Below, one piece after another: positions 25,511-34,451 of a stretch of DNA of 64,000 nt. This DNA comes from an uncultured Adlercreutzia sp. GTDB taxonomy: Bacteria; Actinomycetota; Coriobacteriia; Coriobacteriales; Eggerthellaceae. A program made the position numbers and the translations under genes. Within the stretch, counting starts at the first letter, position 1. Every line of letters starts with the position of its first letter. The stretch lies in assembly GCF_958431955.1 (NCBI RefSeq), contig NZ_CAUASN010000009.1, forward strand, positions 13,705 to 77,704. Reading direction: 5' to 3'. The notes under the pieces are model-generated. The model was not told the DNA's origin, ran no database searches, and saw only the letters and a list, made by a program, of their open reading frames with translations.

Positions 25511-26194
25511 CTATTCCTTGGCGCCCCACTGCTCGTAGTAGGCGTCGATAGCCGCCGCGATGGCGTCGTCGATGACCACGCGGCCGGCCACCTCGCGGTT
25601 GTGCAGGCACTCCTTCACCTCGGCCATGGACACGATGGAGGCCACCGGGAAGCCGTACTTCGCCTCGATCTCCTTCTGCGCCGTGGTCACACCGCCCTTC
25701 CCCACTTCCATGCGGTTCAAGGACACGATGAGCCCGCGCACGTCCACGTCGGCCGCCGCCTTCAGGATGGGATAGGTCTCGTCGATGGACTTGCCCGAGG
25801 TGGTCACGTCCTCCACCATGATCACGCGGTCGCCGTCATGCAGCTCGGCGCCCAGAAGGTTGCCCGCATCGGCCCCGTGATCCTTCACTTCCTTGCGGTT
25901 GCAGCAGTACTTCACTTCCTTGCCGTAGAGCTCCTGCAGCGCCATGGCCGTGACCACCGCCAGCGGGATGCCCTTGTAGGCCGGCCCGAACACCACGTCG
26001 AAGTCGAGCCCGAAGTTCTCGTTGATGGCCTGGGCGTAATAAAGGCCCAGGCGGTGCAGCTGCTCGCCCGTCACATAGGCGCCCGCGTTCATGAAGAACG
26101 GCGACTTGCGCCCGCTCTTCAACGTGAAGTCGCCGAACTTCAGCACGTCGCTTTGCACCATGAACTCGATGAACTCGCGTTTGTAAGCCTCCAT
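25511..26194 (-). CDS. pyrE: Orotate phosphoribosyltransferase
   Basis: Joins orotate and PRPP to give OMP in pyrimidine synthesis. The 227-residue product has FGDFTLKSGRKSPFF, FDVVFGPAYKGIPLAV, YCCNRKEVKDHG and the PRPP loop VIMVEDVTTSGKSI. ATG at 26194 (MEAYKREF) with GAAAGGG upstream. Transcribed alone and divergently from the radical-SAM gene; other pyr genes are not in the window. Confidence 0.95.
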   Translation of the reverse strand: MEAYKREFIEFMVQSDVLKFGDFTLKSGRKSPFFMNAGAYVTGEQLHRLGLYYAQAINENFGLDFDVVFGPAYKGIPLAVVTAMALQELYGKEVKYCCNRKEVKDHGADAGNLLGAELHDGDRVIMVEDVTTSGKSIDETYPILKAAADVDVRGLIVSLNRMEVGKGGVTTAQKEIEAKYGFPVASIVSMAEVKECLHNREVAGRVVIDDAIAAAIDAYYEQWGAKE

Positions 26195-26350
26195 GGCCGC
26201 CCTTTCGTCCCATGAGGTTCGCCCTCGTTGCTTCCAATAGGGAACATGATACCCGATTCGCCCGCCCGTTTTCGCCGAGCAGGCGAAACCGCCGGGACGG
26301 AAGCGGGCCTCCCGTCGGCCGGCGCGCCGAGAGCGGCGCAATGGGACCGC

Positions 26351-26380
26351 TTGACACCCGAACATTTATTCGGTTACTAT
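26351..26380 (+). promoter_or_regulatory. Promoter of the DNA-repair pair with a LexA-like operator in the spacer
   Basis: TTGACA (26351-26356), 18-base spacer, TACTAT (26375-26380). The spacer contains CGAACATTTATTCG (26359-26372), close to the Gram-positive/actinobacterial SOS box CGAAC-N4-GTTCG with two mismatches. It lies inside the perfect dyad CCGAA-N6-TTCGG. A second half-palindrome, TTCGTGCGAA, follows at 26394-26403. This layout fits damage-inducible repression. Confidence 0.6.
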
Positions 26381-26442
26381 AACGTACATTCATTCGTGCG
26401 AACAGGTGTGCTGTCATGGTCAGACTGCGGAAGGGGGCGGCG

Positions 26443-27939
26443 GTGAACGTCATCGAGAAGCTGGAAGTGCTTGCCGATGCGGCGAAGTACGACGTGGCCT
26501 GCACCTCCTCGGGCGTGGAGCGGGCCGGCAAGAAGGGGCAGCTGGGCGCGGCGCGTCAGGCCGGCTGCTGCCACTCCTTCACGCCGGACGGGCGCTGCGT
26601 CACCCTGCTCAAGGTGCTCATGACCAACGCCTGCATCCACGACTGCTGCTACTGCGTGAACCGCGTAAGCAACGCCGAGGTGCGCCGCACCGCCTTCACC
26701 CCGCGGGAGCTGGCCGACCTCACCATCGGGTTCTACCGACGCAACTACATCGAGGGGCTCTTCCTGTCGTCGGGCGTGGTCGGCTCGCCCGATACCACCA
26801 CCGAGCTCATGATCGAGGCCCTGCGCATCCTGCGTGAGGAGTACGGCTTCCGCGGCTACATCCACGCGAAGGCCATCCCCGGCACCTCGCTCGAGCTGCT
26901 CGACGAACTGGGGCGCCTGGCCGACCGCCTCTCGGTGAACATGGAGCTGCCGAGCAAGCAGAGCCTGGGGCTTCTCGCGCCGGGCAAGTCGCGCCACTCC
27001 ATCTTGGGCCCGATGCGCCACATCCACGACTCCATCGCCGAGGACGCGGAATCCCGCTCGCTGGCGAAGAAGCGCACCACGGTGTACCGCACGAAGAAGA
27101 TCGCCCGCAAGGCCCAGGCCTTCGCGCCGGCCGGGCAATCCACCCAGATGATCATCGGCGCCACCCCCGAGAGCGACTTCCAGATCCTGAACCTGTCGGC
27201 GGCCCTCTACCAGCAGCTGTCCTTGAAGCGCGTGTTCTTCAGCGCGTATCTGCCCGCCGTGGCCCATCCCCTCCTGCCCGCCACCGACGCGGTGCAGCTG
27301 AACCGGGAGCACCGCCTCTACCAGGCCGACTGGCTCTTGCGCTTCTACGGCTTCAGCGTCGAGGAGATCATCGACGAGGAGCACCCCTTCTTGGAGCCCG
27401 ACGTGGATCCGAAGGCGAACTGGGCCCTAAACCACCTGGACTTCTTCCCCGTGGAAGTGAACACTGCGCCCCTGGAGGCACTGTTGCGCGTGCCCGGCAT
27501 CGGCGTGCGCGGGGCGAAGCTCATCCTGCGGGCCCGGCGCCAGTCCACGTTGGGAGAGGCGGAGCTGCGCAAGCTCGGCATCGCCTACAAGCGAGCCCGC
27601 TACTTCATCACCATGAACGGCGCTTGGGGAGGCTCGGGCATCGATTTCTCCCGCGACGCGCTGCACGCGCGGCTTTCCGCCCCCATCGACGGCGGCCGCC
27701 ACGGGCGGCGCGCCGACAAGGCGATGGCCGGGCAGATGAGCCTCTTCGAGTCCGCCGAGGAGCCGCCCGCGCTGCCCGAGGCCTCCCCTGCCAACCGGGC
27801 AGCCCTCGATGCCGCCTTCGCCGCCCAGCGCGAGGCCCTGGAAGGCGCTCCGGTGCCGTCGGGCGGCCAGCGACCGGGCGCGATGCAGCAGGTAGTCGGC
27901 ACTGAAGAAGTTGCCTTCCTCGCCCGGGCCGTGGCCTAG
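26443..27939 (+). CDS. Putative DNA modification/repair radical SAM protein (TIGR03916 type)
   Basis: Radical SAM enzyme of the family always paired with a TIGR03914/TIGR03915 partner and linked to uracil-DNA glycosylase; its substrate is unknown. The 498-residue product has the [4Fe-4S] motif CIHDCCYC near residue 64, TFTPREL and FLSSGV segments. A helix-hairpin-helix (APLEALLRVPGIGVRGAKLI) at about residue 355 suggests DNA binding. A less conserved Ala/Pro-rich tail follows. GTG at 26443 is chosen because AAGGGGG lies 5 bases upstream and the family N-terminus (VIEKLEVLADAAKYDV) begins there; an ATG at 26416 is also in frame. Partner gene starts 9 bases downstream. Confidence 0.85.
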   Translation: MNVIEKLEVLADAAKYDVACTSSGVERAGKKGQLGAARQAGCCHSFTPDGRCVTLLKVLMTNACIHDCCYCVNRVSNAEVRRTAFTPRELADLTIGFYRRNYIEGLFLSSGVVGSPDTTTELMIEALRILREEYGFRGYIHAKAIPGTSLELLDELGRLADRLSVNMELPSKQSLGLLAPGKSRHSILGPMRHIHDSIAEDAESRSLAKKRTTVYRTKKIARKAQAFAPAGQSTQMIIGATPESDFQILNLSAALYQQLSLKRVFFSAYLPAVAHPLLPATDAVQLNREHRLYQADWLLRFYGFSVEEIIDEEHPFLEPDVDPKANWALNHLDFFPVEVNTAPLEALLRVPGIGVRGAKLILRARRQSTLGEAELRKLGIAYKRARYFITMNGAWGGSGIDFSRDALHARLSAPIDGGRHGRRADKAMAGQMSLFESAEEPPALPEASPANRAALDAAFAAQREALEGAPVPSGGQRPGAMQQVVGTEEVAFLARAVA

Positions 27940-27948
27940 GATGCGGCC

Positions 27949-28881
27949 ATGAGCAAGCGGGGCGACGCGCGGGCAACTCCCGCCCACGGGGGCTCTCCCG
28001 AGATATACGACGAGGTCGCCTATGCCTACGACGGCTCGCTCGAAGGGCTGTTCACGGCCATCTTCGTCTCCTACGAGCGTCACGAGCGCCCCACGGACGT
28101 GGAGCCAGAAGAGCGGCTGCAGCCCCGGCTCGGCCAGCGCGTCGCCGTCATCGAGACCGATACGCCCAAAGCCGAGCGGGTGCTTTCCGGCGTGCGCCGC
28201 CAGTGCGGCTGGCAGGCCGAGCTGGCCCTCAAGCGCGCCGCCTGCTCCGACGAGCCCGGGGCGGGCACGGCGGCCTACCGCTTCGTGCGCTACGCCATGG
28301 ACGAGCAGAAGCGCCGCCGCTGCGAGCACTGCCGCAAGCGGGGCAGTTGCAAGGGGCGGGGCGGTATGGGGCCATGTCCCAAGCAGCGGGGGCGCGCCTT
28401 CTCGGACATCACCCATCCGGCCGTGGAGCGGCTCTTCCGCATCTCGCGCTCCATCAGCCAGGAATGCGAGCACATGCGCCAGTTCGCCCGGTTCCAGCAC
28501 CTGCGCGGCGAGGGAGCCGACCTGTGGTTCGCCCGGGTGAACCCGAAGGCCGCCGTCGTGCCCCTCGTGATGGCGCACTTCGTCGAGCGCATGAGCGACG
28601 CGCCTTTCATCATCTACGACGAGGTGCACCATATGGCCGGCGTCTACGACGGGGGCGACTGGTACCTGGTGAGCACCCGGGACGCCGGCGATCTGGAGAG
28701 CGCCCTGCCGAATGCCACCGCCGACGAGGCGCTCTTCGCCCAGGCCTGGCGCACCTTCTACCGCAGCGTGGCCATCGACGCCCGCTACAACCCCGAGCTG
28801 CGCCGCCACTTCATGCCGAAGCGCTTCTGGAAGAACCTCACCGAGCTGACGGAACAGCCCGCGGCCCTCACCCGCCGATAG
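27949..28881 (+). CDS. Putative DNA metabolism protein (TIGR03915 / DUF4130 type) with a Cys-rich insert
   Basis: Obligate partner of the radical SAM protein upstream. 310 residues: YDEVAYAYDGSLEGLFTAIF at the start, HPAVERLFRISRSISQECEHMRQFARF in the middle, and APFIIYDEVHHMAGVYDG and FYRSVAIDARYNPELRRHFMP near the end match the family. Between residues about 125 and 150 there is an insertion, CEHCRKRGSC-x8-C, rich in Arg/Lys. I do not recall it from typical members of about 250 residues; it could bind Zn or an Fe-S cluster. ATG start, 9 bases after the first gene; probably one transcript. Confidence 0.8.
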   Translation: MSKRGDARATPAHGGSPEIYDEVAYAYDGSLEGLFTAIFVSYERHERPTDVEPEERLQPRLGQRVAVIETDTPKAERVLSGVRRQCGWQAELALKRAACSDEPGAGTAAYRFVRYAMDEQKRRRCEHCRKRGSCKGRGGMGPCPKQRGRAFSDITHPAVERLFRISRSISQECEHMRQFARFQHLRGEGADLWFARVNPKAAVVPLVMAHFVERMSDAPFIIYDEVHHMAGVYDGGDWYLVSTRDAGDLESALPNATADEALFAQAWRTFYRSVAIDARYNPELRRHFMPKRFWKNLTELTEQPAALTRR

Positions 28882-28885
28882 GCCC

Positions 28886-29788
28886 CTACGGGCTGAATAC
28901 CAGCTCGCTGGCCGGCGCGGTCAGCTTGCCCGGCACGGGGCGCTCGCACTCGTAGGCCAGCCCCACGGCCGGCCCCACGTGCACGCCGATGACGGGGCTC
29001 ACCGGCAGCACCTCCACCGCGTGCCCCACCACCGGCTCCACCGCCTCGCGGGCCCACTGCACGGCAGGCGCCGCCGCGCCGATGTAGTGCACCACCACGC
29101 GCTTGAGCCCGCAGGCCTCGACGTCTTCCTTGAAGGTGTCCACCATGCGAGCGAGCGTCTTCTTCCACGTGCGCACCTTCGCGAGCGTCGCCGTCTCCCA
29201 GTCGGCCACGGTGAGCACCGGGGAGATCTGCAAGAGGCCGCCGAGGAGCGCCGAGGCGCCGCCGATGCGGCCGCCGGCCTTCAGGAACGCCAGGCTCTCC
29301 GGCGCGAAGATGAACCGCGACGATGCCACCGCGTCCGTCGCCGCCCGGGCGCATTCCGCAAGCGAGGCCCCCGCATCGCGCGCGTCGGCCGCGTCCAGCA
29401 CGGCGAACATCTCGTCGCCGCAGTTCGACGTGGAATCCACGAGCGTGCAGCGGAACTGCTCGAAGCGTTCCCTCACGGCCCGGGCCGCCCGCACCGCGCC
29501 CTCGAAGGTCCCCGACATCCTCGACGACATGAAGATGCCCAGCACCTCGTCGCCGACCTCGGCGGCCCGGCCGAAGAGCTCTTCGAGCGCGTGCTGCGAT
29601 GGCTGGCTCGAGGTCGGCGGATTGTCGATCATGTCCGCGATGTCCTCGTAGAAGGCCGCCACGTCCATATCGGCCTCGCGATACTCGCGCCCCTCGCGGT
29701 TCACGTACAGCGACACCACCTCGATGTCGCGATTTCGCACCACCTCGGCGGGAATGGAAGCAACCGAATCGGTAACGATCTTGACCAC
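28886..29788 (-). CDS. DegV family fatty-acid-binding protein
   Basis: DegV/FakB proteins hold a fatty acid for phosphorylation by FakA. 300 residues: KIVTDSVASIPAEVV, MSSRMSGTFEGA, DSTSNCGDEM, LKAGGRIGG and SPVIGVHVGPAVGLAYE fit the family. The GTG at 29788 is preferred (AGGAG six bases upstream); an upstream TTG at 29803 is also open. Convergent with the DNA-repair pair, with only 4 bases between stops. A second DegV gene lies at 31983-32909. No fakA is in the window. Confidence 0.9.
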   Translation of the reverse strand: MVKIVTDSVASIPAEVVRNRDIEVVSLYVNREGREYREADMDVAAFYEDIADMIDNPPTSSQPSQHALEELFGRAAEVGDEVLGIFMSSRMSGTFEGAVRAARAVRERFEQFRCTLVDSTSNCGDEMFAVLDAADARDAGASLAECARAATDAVASSRFIFAPESLAFLKAGGRIGGASALLGGLLQISPVLTVADWETATLAKVRTWKKTLARMVDTFKEDVEACGLKRVVVHYIGAAAPAVQWAREAVEPVVGHAVEVLPVSPVIGVHVGPAVGLAYECERPVPGKLTAPASELVFSP

Positions 29789-30089
29789 AACGTCTCCTCT
29801 CAAACATCAGGTCTGCCCGCAGATACCCGCGGGCGAAAGTTTCCGCTATGCTACCCCATAAAACCTCGCGGGAACCCCTCGGGCGTATTTGTTCACCCAG
29901 CGGTCAACCGAGGCCGCCAGGCGCGCCATCCGCAAACGGCCGCGCTACCCCGCCGCAACCTTCGCCACGTCACATGGCGCCTCACCCGCCGCGAGCACCC
30001 TCCGCACAGCCCCGCACGTTCCCCGCACGCCCCGCGCAGCCCTGCGTATCCTCACATGCCCCCGCACGGAGAGACGGGAGCGGCGGTTC
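29789..30089. other. Intergenic region, nothing definite
   Basis: 301 bases between two minus-strand genes. GCCCGC-N8-GCGGGC forms a small hairpin near 29815-29834, next to the degV start. The 30000-30070 part repeats short CCCCGCAC units. I see no gene, and no promoter good enough to name. Confidence 0.4.
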
Positions 30090-31043
30090 CTACACTCCCG
30101 TGAAATCGAAGGCGGGGATGAAGCTCTCTTCGGCAGCGCCGCCCTCCTGCCAGAAGTAGTCCTGCACGCCCAGGGCGTCTGCATAGTCGAGGAGCTCCTC
30201 GTATTCCGCATCGGGCACCGTATGCGCCAACTCCGGAGCCGCCGCAAGCGCCGTAGCAGCCCGCTCGCTTCCCTCCGCTGCGACGCGGGAGAGCACGGGG
30301 GTGTACTGGTTCATGAGGGACAGCCGCACGGCTCTCCCGAAGCGCTCGTGCAAAAGCCGCACCACTGCCTTCGAGTTCTCCAGCGCCCCGGGCAGCATGA
30401 GGTGGCGCACCACCACGCCGCCGACCAGCCGCTCCTGGCCGCGGTACTCGTCATAGCGAGGCTCGCCCGCCTCCTTCACCATGGCCTCCAATGCCGCCAG
30501 CGCCACCTCGGGGTAGTCGGCCGCATGGGAGTAGCGGCGCGCGAGCACGGCGTCCGCGTACTTAAAGTCGGTGAGATAGGCGTCCACGAAGCCCCCGTTC
30601 GCACGTACCGCATCCACGGTCTCGTAGCCGCTCGTATTCCACAGCACGGGCAGCCCCATGCCGGCCTCGCGCGCCGCGTCAATCGCCGCGCGAATCTGCG
30701 GCGCATAGTGCGTGGGCGTCACGCAGTTGATGTTGAGGGCACCGGCCCTCTCAAGCTCGCCTATGATGGCGCCCAAGCGCTCCACGGTAATCTCGCGAGC
30801 ATGCTCGCCGAGGGCGATATCGGCATTCTGGCAGTACACGCAGCGCAAGGGGCAGCCGGCGAAGAACACCGTGCCGCTGCCGTCCTCGCCGGAGATCGGC
30901 GGCTCCTCCCAGAAGTGCAGCGCCGCCCGCGCCACCATCAGGCGATTATCGGCTCCGCACAAGCCCCGCTCCCCCGCCGCGCGATTCACCCCGCATGCCC
31001 GGGGGCACAGGTTGCACTCAGTTGGCAGAGTAGTCGAAGCCAT
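30090..31043 (-). CDS. Radical SAM protein, PflX/COG1313 type
   Basis: 317-residue radical SAM protein related to pyruvate formate-lyase activating enzymes. It has an N-terminal cysteine block (CNLCPRACGVNR, then GLCG), the [4Fe-4S]/SAM motif CPLRCVYCQN and the domain blocks NCVTPTHYAPQI, VLWNTSGYE, YLTDFKYAD and VVVRHLMLPG. The function of this subgroup is not established. ATG at 31043 fits the conserved start; it overlaps the 3' end of the NAD-binding gene by 26 bases, so the open frame further upstream is not used. Confidence 0.85.
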   Translation of the reverse strand: MASTTLPTECNLCPRACGVNRAAGERGLCGADNRLMVARAALHFWEEPPISGEDGSGTVFFAGCPLRCVYCQNADIALGEHAREITVERLGAIIGELERAGALNINCVTPTHYAPQIRAAIDAAREAGMGLPVLWNTSGYETVDAVRANGGFVDAYLTDFKYADAVLARRYSHAADYPEVALAALEAMVKEAGEPRYDEYRGQERLVGGVVVRHLMLPGALENSKAVVRLLHERFGRAVRLSLMNQYTPVLSRVAAEGSERAATALAAAPELAHTVPDAEYEELLDYADALGVQDYFWQEGGAAEESFIPAFDFTGV

Positions 31044-31983
31044 CGTAGTCGGCCGGGTCGTTCCAATCGGCATCGTCGAAGGCATCCCAATCCTCGTCGC
31101 CCTCATGATCGTGATCGTGGCCGCCGCCGTAGGCCCGCTCGGCACGGGTCCAGTCGAGGCCCGCCTCGGCCCCGGTCGCCTCGTCGCGGTACACGAGCGC
31201 CAGCGCCGCCGGGGCCATATCCGACCCGCCGATGACGGCGAGCAGCTCCAGCAGGTGCATGGTCGCCTCCACGCCCGGCAAGATCACCTCGGCATCATCG
31301 GCCGCCATGAGCGCGGCGGACAGCTCGGCCAGGAGCATCTCGGCCGTGTAGTCGCCCGTAAAGCGCTTCTGCCGCACGGCCCGCACCACCGGGTCGGCGC
31401 TCACGGGGCTGAACAGCGGCACCTGATCGGCATCGAGCGCGCCCACCGAGCGGGCCGCCGCGTCGTCGAGGGCCACCGCCTCGATGGCGCTCACCAGCGC
31501 CGCCGCCAAAGGCAGCGTGTGGGTGTTGCGCATGAGCTGGGCCCGGCCCGGCGCGCCCACCTCCACCACCTCGCCGAAGAGCGCATCCAGAAGGGAGCGC
31601 ACCGCCGGCGGAATCTCGGCCTCGGAGGCCACCGGCCCCAGCAGGTTCTCGCGGGCGAAGGCGTTCTCGGCCACGAGCGAGCGCACCGTCACCGGTGCCT
31701 CCACCATGACCAGGTCGTTCACCGTGGCCACGGCGTTTATCTCGCGAGCGAAGTTGGGGGTCGTAGCCGACAGGTCCACGAGCACCGAGCCCGGTGCCAC
31801 GCTCGTCACCAGGCCGCCGTCGCCGAAGTACAGATCCTCCAGCGCCGAGGCCGAGGTGCAGAAGGTGAGCACGATGTCGGCCGAGGCCGAATCGGAGGCG
31901 CGCACGAAGCCGGCGTCGGCCAGGCGGCCCTCCACGGCTGCGATGAACGTGGGCGCGCCCACATAGGCGTAAGACGTTGCCAT
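31018..31983 (-). CDS. NAD(P)-binding oxidoreductase, beta-hydroxyacid dehydrogenase type
   Basis: 321 residues. The N-terminal half looks like the 6-phosphogluconate/3-hydroxyisobutyrate dehydrogenase Rossmann domain (YVGAPTFIAAVEGRLADAGF, VLTFCTSASALEDLYFG, GSVLVDLSATTP, VEAPVTV). The second half is helical with a KRFTGDYTAEML segment that fits the family. The C-terminal 45 residues are odd: a His/Asp/Glu/Trp-rich tail (GGGHDHDHEGDEDWDAFDD). ATG at 31983 overlaps the stop of degV by one base (TGATG). Substrate unknown. Confidence 0.75.
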   Translation of the reverse strand: MATSYAYVGAPTFIAAVEGRLADAGFVRASDSASADIVLTFCTSASALEDLYFGDGGLVTSVAPGSVLVDLSATTPNFAREINAVATVNDLVMVEAPVTVRSLVAENAFARENLLGPVASEAEIPPAVRSLLDALFGEVVEVGAPGRAQLMRNTHTLPLAAALVSAIEAVALDDAAARSVGALDADQVPLFSPVSADPVVRAVRQKRFTGDYTAEMLLAELSAALMAADDAEVILPGVEATMHLLELLAVIGGSDMAPAALALVYRDEATGAEAGLDWTRAERAYGGGHDHDHEGDEDWDAFDDADWNDPADYDGFDYSAN

Positions 31984-32909
31984 CACTTCTCCCCCTTCAC
32001 CTTGCGGGCGATGCGGTCGGCCACCGACAGGTTGTCGCGCTTGTCGTGACCCCAGAACACCACGGCGAGCATCTCAGGCCCCACGTGGCTGCCGATAACG
32101 GGCCCGATGCTGCATTCCAGGATGAGCAGGTTCGGATCCTCCTTCAGCAGCGCGTCCTTCAAGCGGCCCGCGTCCTTCGGGCAGTCGGCGTGCCCGATGA
32201 CAGCCGTGTGGGTGGGGCCGGCCGGATCCACGTTCTTCTTGTAGTACTCCACGAGCTGCTTGATGCCCTTCTTGCGGCCGCGGGCCACGCCGGTGAGCGC
32301 CAGCTTGCCGTCCTCGCCGATGACGAGCAGCGGCTTCACGTCGAGCGCCGCACCGGCCACGGCCACCGACGCCGGGATGCGCCCGCCGCGGCGCAGGGCC
32401 TCCAGGTCGTCCACCATGAACTCCTCGTTCACGAAGCAGCGCGCCTCCTCGGCCCAGGCGGCCAACTCGGCGGCGGTCATGCCGTTCTCGTGCTGCACGA
32501 GGGCCCCGTAGACGAGCAGCCCCTCGGCCACGCTGGCGAGGTGGGTGTCCACCAGGTAGAACTCGAAGTCGGGGTACTCGGCCAGCACCTGATCGCGCAC
32601 GACGCAGGCCGCGTCGTAGGTGGCCGAAAGCCCGCTCGAGAACGCCAGGTACACGCATGGGGTGCCCTCCTGGGCCGCCGCCGTGAACGTCTCGGTCAGC
32701 GTCTGCAGGGCCACCTGGGCCGTGCTCGGCTCGGAGCCTTTGCGCATGGCGTTGTAGAAGTCCTCGGCCGAGGAGGTCTCGAACAGGTCGTCCTCGAACG
32801 TGCCCCCGTCCATCATGTAGGGGAACTTCATGAGCGTGACCCCCTCGCGCTTGACGAGGTGCGCGGGCAAATCGCAGCACGAGTCGATGATCAGATGACA
32901 GTTGGCCAT
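31983..32909 (-). CDS. DegV family fatty-acid-binding protein (second copy)
   Basis: 308 residues: LIIDSCCDLPAHLV, FSSGLSATYDAACV, VDTHLASVAEGLL, LRRGGRIPAS and CSIGPVIGSHVGPEMLAVVFWG are the DegV blocks. It differs clearly from the copy at 28886-29788, so it is probably a different specificity class. ATG at 32909; in the long mae-to-pflX-like gene run, 87 bases after pncB. Confidence 0.9.
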   Translation of the reverse strand: MANCHLIIDSCCDLPAHLVKREGVTLMKFPYMMDGGTFEDDLFETSSAEDFYNAMRKGSEPSTAQVALQTLTETFTAAAQEGTPCVYLAFSSGLSATYDAACVVRDQVLAEYPDFEFYLVDTHLASVAEGLLVYGALVQHENGMTAAELAAWAEEARCFVNEEFMVDDLEALRRGGRIPASVAVAGAALDVKPLLVIGEDGKLALTGVARGRKKGIKQLVEYYKKNVDPAGPTHTAVIGHADCPKDAGRLKDALLKEDPNLLILECSIGPVIGSHVGPEMLAVVFWGHDKRDNLSVADRIARKVKGEK

Positions 32910-32996
32910 GAAAGCCCCTTTCCGACGGCCCTTCGCCGCCCTCGAACGGAAGCGCGGACGCCGGCCGTACGGCCGGGTCCCAAGCATCCGCAGGTT

Positions 32997-34451
32997 CTAC
33001 ACGATGCCGCGCAGCTCGGCCACGAGGGCCCGGCGCCGATCGTTCAATCCCAACTCCAGCCCCACCGGGTAGGTGTGGGGGTTCAGCATGCGCAGCTGGG
33101 TCTCGTCCAGCGTATCCAACCCGGCAACCGCCCGCGTCCGCGCCGCCATGGCGTTGCGGAACTGAGGGGCGAGCACCACCGCTCCCCCACGGGCGAGCGG
33201 CATAAGCAGCGTCTCGAAGCGCAGGCCCGCCAGATTCTTCTGCCGCAGGTCGTCCATGGGATCCACGATGACCTCGCGGGCATCGGGCTCGAAGTTCACG
33301 TCGAACACCATGTCCCCGGCCACGCGCCCGTCGGCGTGGTAGTAGCGGCGCACGTCGAGCACACCCGGCGTGGTCAGCTTCGCGGCCGACTCCGAAATCT
33401 TCAGGCGCATCTCCCACGGGGCGTCGGCGTTCGGGCGCACAGCGGCCAGCTTGTACACCCCGCCCAGCGTCGGCTGGTCGTAGGCGCTCGCGAGCTTGGT
33501 GCCCACGCCGAACGACGTGACGCACGCCCCCTCGTCGAGCATCGACTGGATGGTGTACTCGTCCAGATCGTTCGACAGCACGATGCCGCAGTCGGAAAGC
33601 CCCGCCGCGTCCAGCATGCGCCGGGCCATCTTGGAAAGCCACGACAGGTCGCCCGAATCGATGCGGATGCCCGCGAGGCGCTCGCCCCGCGCGCGCATCT
33701 CCAACCCCACGGTGATGGCGTTTTCGATGCCGCGCTCCACGTCATAGGTGTCCACGAGCAACACGCAGTTGTTCGGGAAGGCCTGCGCGTATGCGCGGAA
33801 GGCCTCCAGCTCGTCGTCGAAGGACATCACCCAGGAATGCGCGTGGGTGCCCGACACGGGGATGTCGAACAGGCGCCCGGCCAGCACGTCGGACGTGGAG
33901 GCGCAGCCGCCCACCACCGCGGCCCGGCTCGCCCACACGCCGCCGAGGCCCTGGGCGCGGCGCAGCCCGAACTCGGCCACAGGGCGCCCTTTGGCGGCCC
34001 GGCAGACCCGTGCGGCCTTGGTGGCGATGAGCGTCTGGAAGTTCACCATGTTCAGAAGCACCGTCTCGATGAGCTGGCACTGCAGGATGGGGCCCGTGAC
34101 GCGCACAATGGGCTCGTGCGGGAACACGATGGTGCCCTCGGGCACCGCGTCAATGTCCACGGTCAGGCGCAGGTCGGCCAGGTAAGCGAGGAAGTCGCCC
34201 GAAAACAGCTTGCCGCCGCCCGGAGCGTCGAGACCCGCGAGGTAGGCGATGTCCTCTTCCGTGAAGCGGAACTGCTCCACCATATCGGCCAGCTGCGCCA
34301 TGCCGCAGGCCACCGCGTAGCCCCCCTTGAAGGGGTAGTCGCGGAAGTACATGGTGAAGCAGGCCTCCTCGTCGGTCTTGCCCGCATCCCAGTAGCCCTG
34401 GGCCATGGTGATCTGGTACAGATCGGTCAGAAGCGCGTAGTCCACGTTCAT
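32997..34451 (-). CDS. pncB: Nicotinate phosphoribosyltransferase
   Basis: Salvages nicotinate into NaMN for NAD synthesis, with ATP use. 484 residues: LLTDLYQITMAQGYW, FRDYPFKGGYAVACG, AEFGLRRAQG, VSGTHAHSWVMSF, GIRIDSGDLSWLS and SNDLDEYTI are the family landmarks. The His in SGTHAHSW fits the phosphorylated histidine region. ATG directly abuts the ricT stop (TAGATG). Confidence 0.95.
   Translation of the reverse strand: MNVDYALLTDLYQITMAQGYWDAGKTDEEACFTMYFRDYPFKGGYAVACGMAQLADMVEQFRFTEEDIAYLAGLDAPGGGKLFSGDFLAYLADLRLTVDIDAVPEGTIVFPHEPIVRVTGPILQCQLIETVLLNMVNFQTLIATKAARVCRAAKGRPVAEFGLRRAQGLGGVWASRAAVVGGCASTSDVLAGRLFDIPVSGTHAHSWVMSFDDELEAFRAYAQAFPNNCVLLVDTYDVERGIENAITVGLEMRARGERLAGIRIDSGDLSWLSKMARRMLDAAGLSDCGIVLSNDLDEYTIQSMLDEGACVTSFGVGTKLASAYDQPTLGGVYKLAAVRPNADAPWEMRLKISESAAKLTTPGVLDVRRYYHADGRVAGDMVFDVNFEPDAREVIVDPMDDLRQKNLAGLRFETLLMPLARGGAVVLAPQFRNAMAARTRAVAGLDTLDETQLRMLNPHTYPVGLELGLNDRRRALVAELRGIV

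Noticed and set aside
29789..30089. Small gene in the 301-base gap
   Set aside because: The open frames are short, Pro/Arg-rich and lack ribosome sites.
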